Assembly: GCA_026645935.1 (NCBI GenBank)
Contig: JAPKMP010000009.1
Coordinates: forward strand, 114,455-178,454
From: Candidatus Villigracilaceae bacterium
GTDB taxonomy: Bacteria; Chloroflexota; Anaerolineae; Anaerolineales; Villigracilaceae
Length of the DNA stretch: 64,000 bases
Direction: 5' to 3'
Part shown: positions 57,843 through 64,000 of the stretch, in pieces
Layout: each line of letters begins with the position of its first letter
Position numbering within the stretch: the stretch's first letter is position 1
Translations under genes and position numbers: made by a program
Notes under the pieces: generated by a model
What the model was told of the DNA's origin: nothing
Database searches by the model: none
Seen by the model: only the letters and a program-made list of their open reading frames with translations

Positions 57843-59165
57843 ATGCCCCCTTCCGCTTTGAAGATCACCCCCATCCCGTATCCACTCAACGCCACCGTCC
57901 GCGCCCCTGGCTCCAAGTCATTGACCAACCGCGCCTTGTTGATCGCCGCTCTCGCGAATGGAACCACACATCTGACAAATGCCCTGTTTTCTGATGATTC
58001 GCAATACTTCGCCAAAGCCCTGCAAATTCTAGGTTTTGACGTGCAATTGAATGAACAGAATGTTTCAATGACGGTTACTGGTTGGGGCGGGAAAATCCCG
58101 GCCACACAAGCCGGACTCTTCATTGGCAACGCCGGAACCGCCGCCAGATTCCTCACTGCATTTCTCACTCTTGGGCACGGCGAATATATCCTCGACGGCG
58201 AGCCGCGCATGCGTGAACGCCCGATTGGGGATTTGGTAGAGGCGCTTGCTCAACTTGGGGCAAAGATCGAACCAATTCCGAATTCCGAATTCAGAATTCG
58301 GAATTCGCAAATCTGCCCTCCCATCAAAATCATTGCATCGGGACTCCCTGGCGGCAAAACAAAAATCGCGGGCGACATTTCTTCTCAATTTCTGTCCGCC
58401 CTGATGATGACTGCTCCCTACGCCCGATCTCCCATCGAAGTGGAACTCACCACCGACCTCAACTCCAAACCCTACGTGGACATGACCATCGCCATCATGA
58501 AAGACTTCGGCGTGGAAGTGGAACGTAGCCAGTATTCAAGCTTCACTATGCATCCTTCATCGTATTCGCCAATCACGAATTACCCAATTGAGTCCGACGC
58601 CTCCGCCGCTTCCTACTTCTTCGCCGCCCCCGCCATCTGCGGCGGGACTGTAAAAGTGGAAAACATCTCGCGCAAGTCTGTGCAAGGTGATGTTGCTTTT
58701 GTGGATGTTCTGAAACAGATGGGCTGTATTGTTGGAGAAAACCATAACTCGATACTCGTTACTAGAAATTCGTCCCTTCATGGAGTAGATGTGGACATGC
58801 GCGATATTCCTGACACCGCCCAAACCCTCGCCGCCATCGCCCCGTTCGCTGATTCTTCAACCCGGATTCGCGGCATCGCCTCGGCTCGCCTCAAAGAGAC
58901 CGACCGCGTCCACGCAACCTGTGTCGAGTTGGACAGACTCGGCGTCCGCGTCGAAGAGCATGAAGATGGCATGACCATTTACCCGACCTTCAACCTTCAC
59001 CCTTCAACCTTCAAACCCGCTAACATCCAAACCTACAACGACCACCGCATGGCAATGGCATTCTCCCTCATCGGTCTGCGCTTCGACGGCGTGACCATCG
59101 AAAATCCTTCCTGTGTTTCCAAAACCTTCCCCAACTTCTTTGATGTTCTCGAAACCCTACGATAA
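57843..59165 (+). CDS. aroA: EPSP synthase (3-phosphoshikimate 1-carboxyvinyltransferase)
   Basis: The 440-residue enzyme has the PEP/S3P-binding signatures APGSKSLTNRALLIAALA, GNAGTAARFLTAFL, DGEPRMRERPIGDLVEAL and a C-terminal RLKETDRVHA and YNDHRMAMAFSL. It adds the enolpyruvyl group to shikimate 3-phosphate. Four stretches do not fit the family and consist of short-word repeats: IPNSEFRIRNSQ (near 140-153), SSFTMHPSSYSPITNYPI, ILVTRNSSLHG and TFNLHPSTFKP. They fall in surface loops between conserved blocks and look like in-frame insertions. The natural glyphosate class was not assigned. Confidence 0.95.
   Translation: MPPSALKITPIPYPLNATVRAPGSKSLTNRALLIAALANGTTHLTNALFSDDSQYFAKALQILGFDVQLNEQNVSMTVTGWGGKIPATQAGLFIGNAGTAARFLTAFLTLGHGEYILDGEPRMRERPIGDLVEALAQLGAKIEPIPNSEFRIRNSQICPPIKIIASGLPGGKTKIAGDISSQFLSALMMTAPYARSPIEVELTTDLNSKPYVDMTIAIMKDFGVEVERSQYSSFTMHPSSYSPITNYPIESDASAASYFFAAPAICGGTVKVENISRKSVQGDVAFVDVLKQMGCIVGENHNSILVTRNSSLHGVDVDMRDIPDTAQTLAAIAPFADSSTRIRGIASARLKETDRVHATCVELDRLGVRVEEHEDGMTIYPTFNLHPSTFKPANIQTYNDHRMAMAFSLIGLRFDGVTIENPSCVSKTFPNFFDVLETLR
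58280..58306. repeat. Perfect GAATTCCGAATTC palindrome inside aroA
   Basis: GAATTCCGAATTC and GAATTCGGAATTC are exact inverted repeats of 13 bp with one base between. They encode the non-conserved NSEFRIRNS loop. Confidence 0.75.
58986..59018. repeat. ACCTTCAACCTTCACCCTTC short tandem repeat inside aroA
   Basis: The words ACCTTCA and CCCTTCA recur four times in 33 bases and encode TFNLHPSTF, which has no family counterpart. The same words recur in aroE (59715-59750) and aroC (60856-60890). Confidence 0.65.
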
Positions 59166-59168
59166 ATT

Positions 59169-60011
59169 ATGAAGCAACCTTTGACCTTTGACTTTCGACT
59201 CGGATTGGTCGGCTACCCCCTCGGTCACTCCCTTTCTCCAAAGATTCATGCTGCTGCTTTAAGGGCGTCTGGCTTGCAGGGAACCTATTCCCTATTCCCC
59301 CTTCACCCCGAAGATAAACAAGCCCTGCAAGATTTGCTCGCCCGCGTCCGCGCTGGTGGCATCCACGGACTCAACGTTACCATCCCGCACAAGCAGAACG
59401 TCATCGAATTCATGGACGAACTAACGCCCGCCGCCCGAGCCATTGGCGCGGTCAACACGGTTTACATGCGAGGTGGCAAACTCATCGGTGACAATACTGA
59501 CGCGCCCGGTTTTCTGTCCGATCTAAAACGAGCGATTGGGAATCGGGAATCGGGCATTGAAAAAGCGGCAATCGTTCTTGGCGCAGGTGGCTCAGCAAGA
59601 GCGGTTGTTTATGCTTTACTGAATGATGACTGGAGTGTCACCATCGCTGCTCGTAGGTTAGAGCAGGCAAAACAACTTGCAGATTCTTTTACGAATTACG
59701 AATTACGCATCATGACCTTCGACCTTCAACCTTCTCCCTTCAGCCTTATCGTCAACACCACACCCCTCGGCATGACCCCAAACATCGACCAATCTCCCCT
59801 GCCCGAAAAATTGCCATTGCCTGCCAATGCTTTTGTCTACGATTTGGTCTACAATCCACGTGAGACCAAACTTGTCCGCGATGCCCGCGCACAGGGCCTG
59901 CGTGCCACAACTGGACTTGGCATGTTAATCGAACAAGCCGCGCGATCCTTTGACCTCTGGACAGATCACAACCCGCCGCGCGATGTTTTATATGCCTCGG
60001 TGGTCGAGTAG
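59169..60011 (+). CDS. aroE: Shikimate dehydrogenase
   Basis: The 280-residue enzyme has the substrate motif GYPLGHSLSPKIH, the catalytic Lys in NVTIPHKQNVIEF, GAVNTVY, GDNTDAPGF, the NADP motif GAGGSARAV, and VNTTPLGM. Two repeat-word insertions are visible in its DNA, GGGAATCGGGAATCGGG (GNRESGIEK) and an ACGAATTACGAATTACG stretch followed by ACCTTCAACCTTC words (NYELRIMTFDLQPSPFS). The stop TAG lies in a GGTCGAGTAG repeat, so the last residues (VVE) are repeat-encoded. It reduces 3-dehydroshikimate and follows aroA by 3 nt. Confidence 0.93.
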   Translation: MKQPLTFDFRLGLVGYPLGHSLSPKIHAAALRASGLQGTYSLFPLHPEDKQALQDLLARVRAGGIHGLNVTIPHKQNVIEFMDELTPAARAIGAVNTVYMRGGKLIGDNTDAPGFLSDLKRAIGNRESGIEKAAIVLGAGGSARAVVYALLNDDWSVTIAARRLEQAKQLADSFTNYELRIMTFDLQPSPFSLIVNTTPLGMTPNIDQSPLPEKLPLPANAFVYDLVYNPRETKLVRDARAQGLRATTGLGMLIEQAARSFDLWTDHNPPRDVLYASVVE

Positions 60012-60046
60012 TGGTGCGACGTTCACACGCTACGTATCGAGACCGC
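60002..60046. repeat. GGTCGAGTAG...GTATCGAGACC hairpin module supplying the aroE stop
   Basis: GGTCGAGTAGTGGTGCGA on the left and CACGCTACGTATCGAGACC on the right form an imperfect hairpin. The same module is nested in family A copies at 16380 and 28983. The TAG at 60009-60011 ends aroE. Confidence 0.75.
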
Positions 60047-60063
60047 AAATTCATGGAGATCTT

Positions 60064-61236
60064 ATGCTTCGATTTCTAACTGCTGGCGAGTCACATGGAC
60101 CATCGCTAACTACAATTTTAGACGGCATTCCTGCTGGTTTGCCATTAACTCCCGACATCATCAACAAAGAACTCACCCGCCGCCAGCAGGGATACGGCTC
60201 AGGCGGACGCATGAAAATTGAAATGGACACAGTGCAAATCCTTGGCGGAGTGATGGGCGGCGAAACAACCGGCGCGCCAATTGCCTTGCTCGTGCAAAAC
60301 GATGACCATGTCAAATGGAAGGGCAAAGCGATCGAGCCAATGACCGCTCCAAGACCCGGTCATGCGGACTTAACCGGCGCGGTCAAATACGGATACAAAG
60401 ACTTACGTCCCGCACTCGAACGTGCCTCTGCCAGAGAAACAACGATGCGCGTCGCGGCAGGCGCCGTGTGCAAACATTTCCTTGTCCAGTTCGGGATCAT
60501 CGTTGGCGGATATGTTTCCTCCATCGGCGAAGTCTCCGCGGACTTTGGCGATATGCCTTACGAGGAACGCTTCACCCGCGCCGAAGAGACGGATGTGCGC
60601 TGTCCGATCGAATCCGCCGCTGAAAAAATGCGCGCCGAGATCGAAAAGACCATACGCAACAGGAACACTCTCGGCGGCGTGCTGGAGATCATTGCACTCA
60701 ATCTTCCTGTTGGTTTGGGAAGCTTTGTCCAATGGGACCGCCGCCTCGAAGCCAAACTCGCTCATGCCATCATGTCCGTCCAGGCCATCAAAGGCGTGGA
60801 AGTAGGCGACGCTTTTGAAAATACAAAACGCATCGGCACCGAAGCCCACGACCCAATCAACCTTCAACCTTCGACCTTTGACCTTCAACGTCCGACCAAC
60901 CGCGCAGGCGGCACCGAAGGTGGAGTCTCCAATGGACAGCCCATTGTTATCCGCGCAGCGATGAAGCCTATCGCCACAACCCTCGTCCCACAGCAAACGG
61001 TTGACCTCGCCTCTGGTGAAAACGCGCCCACCAAATACGAACGCTCTGACTTCTGTCCTGTTCCGCGCGCTGTTCCCATCCTTGAGGCAATGGTTGCCTT
61101 CGTTCTTGCCGATGCCCTGCTCGAAAAAATCGGCGGTGACTCGCTCAATGAAATGAAGCCGCGCTTTGAAACCCTGCGTAAAGCGGCACTCGAAGACCTG
61201 CCAATGGATAACATTCCGCATGTATTTTGGGAATAA
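60064..61236 (+). CDS. aroC: Chorismate synthase
   Basis: The 390-residue enzyme begins LRFLTAGESHGPSLTTILDGIPAGL. It continues with RRQQGYGSGGRMKIE, the FMN-contact region ALERASARETTMRVAAGA and GGTEGGVSNGQPIVIRAAMKPI. It removes phosphate from EPSP to make chorismate. The ATG at 60064 has GGAG 5 nt upstream; the longer frame passes through a repeat. A word-repeat insertion INLQPSTFDLQRP interrupts the loop before the GGTEGG block. Confidence 0.96.
   Translation: MLRFLTAGESHGPSLTTILDGIPAGLPLTPDIINKELTRRQQGYGSGGRMKIEMDTVQILGGVMGGETTGAPIALLVQNDDHVKWKGKAIEPMTAPRPGHADLTGAVKYGYKDLRPALERASARETTMRVAAGAVCKHFLVQFGIIVGGYVSSIGEVSADFGDMPYEERFTRAEETDVRCPIESAAEKMRAEIEKTIRNRNTLGGVLEIIALNLPVGLGSFVQWDRRLEAKLAHAIMSVQAIKGVEVGDAFENTKRIGTEAHDPINLQPSTFDLQRPTNRAGGTEGGVSNGQPIVIRAAMKPIATTLVPQQTVDLASGENAPTKYERSDFCPVPRAVPILEAMVAFVLADALLEKIGGDSLNEMKPRFETLRKAALEDLPMDNIPHVFWE
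60856..60890. repeat. ACCTTCAACCTTCGACCTTTG word repeat inside aroC
   Basis: Four variants of CAACCTTC/GACCTTTG stand in a row and encode NLQPSTFDLQR, a stretch absent from the conserved family blocks on either side. Confidence 0.65.
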
Positions 61237-61269
61237 CTGTTTACTGGACACTGACCACTGGATATTGAA

Positions 61270-62766
61270 ATGCACTTGTTTCTCTACGGACCTTCCGGCT
61301 CGGGCAAATCCACCCTTGGCAGGCAACTTGCCCATGATTTGAAGCTCCCCTTCGTTGATTTGGACCAGGTCATCGAGATCGATGCTGGCATGTCCATATC
61401 TGAGGTTGTCGAAGCGGAAGGCATGGCAAAGGTGCGCGATTTGGAAACTGAAGCAATGAAGCAGACCATCAACGGGAAAGAAAGTGTGGTCGCGCTTGGA
61501 GGCGGTGCCCTGTTGCGTGATGAAAATCGCAAACTGGTTGAGCAAAATGGCAGGGTGATCCTTTTGAAGGCAGAACCATCCACTCTGTTGAATAGACTTG
61601 GGAAGGACCCCAACAAACGTCCGCTACTGGCCGGCGATTTGGAATCAAAACTCAAGGCTTACCTTGAAGGTCGCGCCGGGCATTATGCATCCTTTCCTTT
61701 GCAAGTGTTTGTGGATAATGGAGGCATCGAACAAATTTCCAAACACGTGCAAGCGCTGGCGGGACGGCATCATCTTTCCGCGATGGGTGAGTATGATGTC
61801 ATCGTAGGTCGCGCATTTCGCGTGACAAATCTGCAAAACCCCATCATCGTCACTGACGAGAACGTGGCGAAATTTCATCTCGAAAAAATTCAAGGACTAT
61901 TCAACGCAAAATCGATCATCATCTCACCGGGCGAAGAATATAAAAATCTCGAAACGGTCTCGCGCCTGTGGAGAGCCTTCCTTGAAAACGGGCTCGACCG
62001 CAAAAGCACTGTTATTGCGCTTGGCGGCGGTGTGATCGGTGACCTGACCGGCTTTGCCGCATCCACCTACATGCGCGGCATTGATTGGATCGGCATTCCA
62101 ACGACCCTGCTTTCGATGGTGGATGCTTCGCTGGGTGGAAAAACCGGATTCGATCTGCCGGAAGGAAAAAATCTTGTCGGCTCGTTTCATCCCCCTAAGT
62201 TGGTCATTGCAGACCCGGGCTTTTTGCTTACGCTGCCAGAGCGTGAACTCCGCTCGGGCATGGCGGAAGTAGTCAAGCATGGCATCATCTCAGACCCGGA
62301 CCTTTTTGCCATGTGCCAGCGCGGCATGGACTGGGTGAAAGATAATCTCGAAGACGTGGTCAAACGTGCGATGGCGGTGAAGATTCAAGTGATTGAAGAA
62401 GACCCGTTCGAAAAAGGAATTCGTGCAAAGTTGAATCTTGGTCACACGGTCGGACACGCAATAGAACTTGTCAGCAAGTTTGAACTGCGGCATGGCGAGG
62501 CGATTGCCATCGGCACAGCAACCGAGGCGAGGTACGCGGCCCGGGTTGGGCTGGCAAGCCAAAGCATGGTCGAAGCGATTAAGTCCGCGTTTTTGGAGTT
62601 GGGGCTGCCCATCCACATCCCTGCTGAAATGCCGCGCGATGAAATCCTCCGCGTCATGCGAGTGGACAAAAAGAAGAATGCGCAGGCGATCCGCTTTGCG
62701 CTGCCGGTTGAAATTGGGAATGTTGAATTAGTGGAAGTAACCGATCTGGAGGAGGTAATACAATGA
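61270..62766 (+). CDS. aroKB: Fused shikimate kinase / 3-dehydroquinate synthase
   Basis: The 498-residue protein joins two enzymes. Residues 1 to about 168 are shikimate kinase, with Walker A GPSGSGKST (7-15), FVDLDQVIE, ALGGGALLRDENR and the lid NKRPLL. From about residue 175 it is 3-dehydroquinate synthase, with PGEEYKNLETV, ALGGGVIGDLTGFAASTYMRG, PTTLLSMVDASLGGKTG, the metal-site Glu in EVVKHG and His residues in NLGHTVGHAIE and RHGEAI. The same fusion order is known from Thermotoga. It serves two separated pathway steps. GGATATTG precedes the ATG as a weak ribosome site. Confidence 0.95.
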   Translation: MHLFLYGPSGSGKSTLGRQLAHDLKLPFVDLDQVIEIDAGMSISEVVEAEGMAKVRDLETEAMKQTINGKESVVALGGGALLRDENRKLVEQNGRVILLKAEPSTLLNRLGKDPNKRPLLAGDLESKLKAYLEGRAGHYASFPLQVFVDNGGIEQISKHVQALAGRHHLSAMGEYDVIVGRAFRVTNLQNPIIVTDENVAKFHLEKIQGLFNAKSIIISPGEEYKNLETVSRLWRAFLENGLDRKSTVIALGGGVIGDLTGFAASTYMRGIDWIGIPTTLLSMVDASLGGKTGFDLPEGKNLVGSFHPPKLVIADPGFLLTLPERELRSGMAEVVKHGIISDPDLFAMCQRGMDWVKDNLEDVVKRAMAVKIQVIEEDPFEKGIRAKLNLGHTVGHAIELVSKFELRHGEAIAIGTATEARYAARVGLASQSMVEAIKSAFLELGLPIHIPAEMPRDEILRVMRVDKKKNAQAIRFALPVEIGNVELVEVTDLEEVIQ

Positions 62767-63197
62767 AAATTTTGATCCTGCACGGACCAAATTTGAATTT
62801 ATTGGGAACGCGCGAACCGGAGGTCTATGGTTCGATGACGTTGAATGACATCAACCAGAAGATGATCGATTTAGGCAAAGAATTGGGCGCGGAGGTAATC
62901 TGCCTGCAATCGAACCACGAAGGCGCGTTGATCGACGCGTTGCACGATGCGCGCACGTGGGCGAGCGGCGTTATCTTCAACCCCGGCGGTTTCACTCATA
63001 CGTCGATCGCGTTGCGCGATGCGATCTCTGCCATTGTGATTCCGGTGATCGAAGTTCACCTCTCGAACGTGTATGCGCGCGAAGAGTTTCGGCATACTTC
63101 GTTCATTTCGGCGGTGTGCAAAGGCAAAGTGACCGGCTTTGGCTGGCGGTCTTATGAATTGGGGCTGAGGGGATTGGTCGGGCAGGTTAAGGGATAA
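62763..63197 (+). CDS. aroQ: Type II 3-dehydroquinate dehydratase
   Basis: The 144-residue enzyme has the type II signature ILHGPNLNLLGTREPEVYG with the catalytic Tyr22, QSNHEGALIDALH, NPGGFTHTSIALRDA and EVHLSNVYAREEFRH with the catalytic His. Its ATG overlaps the aroKB stop (ATGA). The last 11 bases overlap the end of the convergent pheA. Confidence 0.96.
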   Translation: MKILILHGPNLNLLGTREPEVYGSMTLNDINQKMIDLGKELGAEVICLQSNHEGALIDALHDARTWASGVIFNPGGFTHTSIALRDAISAIVIPVIEVHLSNVYAREEFRHTSFISAVCKGKVTGFGWRSYELGLRGLVGQVKG

Positions 63198-63999
63198 AAC
63201 GCGGATACGATCCGAGTACGCGCAGCATGAGGGCGTATTCTCCCAGGTGATCGAGCGCCCGTTTGGATTTTTCATCGTCCACCGAGCCGATGAAATCGAC
63301 ATAAAACAAATATTCCCACGGTTTGCCAATCAGCGGGCGCGATTCGATCTTGGTCAGGTCGATATCGCGCAGGGCGAACACGCTCATGGCTTTGAAAAGG
63401 GAACCGGGGACGTTCTTCAGCGTGAAGACGATGGAGGTTTTCGCATCACCCTTCGGACTGACGGGCTCGCGCTGCACGGCAAGGAAGCGTGTGTAATTCT
63501 CGGGGTTGTCTTCGATGCCTTCCTCCAATATCGGCATTCCGTATAACTTTGCTGCGCGTATCGATGCAATGGCGGCTGTATCGCGCGCGCCGGATTCTTT
63601 TAACATCTTGACACTTCCCGCAGTATCGTAGACTTGTTCCGTTTTGATGCCGTGGCTGCGTAAATATCCGGCGCATTGACCCAATGCCTGCGGATGGCTG
63701 ATGGCTTTCTGGATATCCTCTTTCCTGACTCCATCGTTTGCGATCAAACAATGCCGGACGCGCAGAAAATATTCGCCGGTGATGTGCAGGGAATGGCGCA
63801 GGAGAAGGTCGTAATTCTGATGGATGCTCCCGGCGAGGGAATTCTCAATGGGAGCGAACGCAGCGTCATTGGCGTCTGAGGCGACCGAATCGAACATCGC
63901 ATCGAAAGAATCACATGGGACAGTTTCGACCTCCCCGAAAAATTCGAACACTGCCTGTTCGGAGTAGGCTCCCGGCTCGCCCTGAAATGCAACTCTCAT
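63187..63999 (-). CDS. pheA: Prephenate dehydratase with ACT domain
   Basis: The 270-residue enzyme has the dehydratase start VAFQGEPGAYSEQAVFEFF, FAPIENSLAGSIHQNYDLL, HPQALGQC and the catalytic NYTRFLAV. The ACT domain (about 190-265) has LFKAMSVFALRDIDLTKIESRP with the ESRP allosteric signature for Phe. It makes phenylpyruvate from the prephenate produced by AroH. The ATG sits at the window edge and fits the family start. It is read toward the aro operon and overlaps aroQ by 11 nt, so it is not under the attenuator. Confidence 0.94.
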   Translation of the reverse strand: MRVAFQGEPGAYSEQAVFEFFGEVETVPCDSFDAMFDSVASDANDAAFAPIENSLAGSIHQNYDLLLRHSLHITGEYFLRVRHCLIANDGVRKEDIQKAISHPQALGQCAGYLRSHGIKTEQVYDTAGSVKMLKESGARDTAAIASIRAAKLYGMPILEEGIEDNPENYTRFLAVQREPVSPKGDAKTSIVFTLKNVPGSLFKAMSVFALRDIDLTKIESRPLIGKPWEYLFYVDFIGSVDDEKSKRALDHLGEYALMLRVLGSYPRFIP

Positions 64000-64000
64000 A

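Noticed and set aside
60403..61545. 380-residue minus-strand frame across aroC and aroKB
   Set aside because: It spans two well-supported genes on the other strand and shows no family motif.

Overview
This window reads as chromosome from a free-living Chloroflexota bacterium, most likely class Anaerolineae. That placement is inference. It rests on several Thr/Pro-linker lipoproteins, beta-propeller (PD40) proteins and C39-like proteins, an AroK-AroB fusion, class A PBP remnants, and many short palindromic repeats scattered through and between genes. No phage, IS transposase, rRNA operon or CRISPR array was seen. Both strands are densely coded, with short operons whose genes often overlap by ATGA.

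Layout. 1-2.6 kb: the 3' part of a class A penicillin-binding protein with decayed transpeptidase motifs, and a phytol/dolichol-kinase-like membrane protein. 2.6-9.0 kb: a lipoprotein, then a Dlt-like envelope acylation cluster made of a 38-residue DltX-like microprotein, a DltB/AlgI-type MBOAT, an SGNH protein, a second SGNH-like lipoprotein, a carrier protein and a fatty-acyl-AMP-ligase-like enzyme. 9.0-19.1 kb: a metal homeostasis block with a DUF318 permease and its YcgQ partner, two propeller proteins (one fused to a NicO metal permease), a Zur-type regulator and a ZnuABC-type transporter. Two identical 15-bp Zur-box-like palindromes mark the regulator and the transporter. 19.1-25.5 kb: small VOC and SRPBCC proteins, two tandem M1 peptidase lipoproteins, and riboflavin genes. 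25.5-30.5 kb: membrane proteins with MerR and PadR regulators and a PAN/apple-repeat protein. 30.5-34.9 kb: M3 peptidase, YchF, tRNA-Leu(CAA) and an APH-like kinase. 35-39.8 kb: a heterodimeric ABC exporter and a methyltransferase. 39.9-46.7 kb: KimA-like K+ transporter, two RCK proteins and a large sensor kinase. 46.7-50.6 kb: two PlsC acyltransferases, Cmk and a GT39-like membrane protein. 50.7-55.1 kb: yebC-ruvC-ruvA, a C39-like protein and a propeller protein. 55.1-64 kb: an aromatic amino acid operon.

The aromatic operon is the clearest integrated system. It encodes chorismate mutase, DAHP synthase, prephenate dehydrogenase, AroA, AroE, AroC, a fused AroK-AroB and AroQ, with prephenate dehydratase converging from the other strand. 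This is the whole route from E4P and PEP to chorismate, plus the Phe and Tyr branches. In front of it lie a good promoter, a 25-codon leader peptide dense in Trp, Tyr and Phe codons, and a strong intrinsic terminator, which together look like a transcription attenuator.

Two genome-wide habits stand out. First, at least eight genes have a TANAAT box 6-7 nt before the ATG and no Shine-Dalgarno, which points to leaderless mRNAs. Second, several families of palindromic repeats sit between genes and also in frame inside genes (MBOAT, NicO, APH-like, ABC exporter, aroA), where they add residues or supply stop codons.

All calls come from reading the sequence without database searches. Residue positions are approximate unless a single residue is given.
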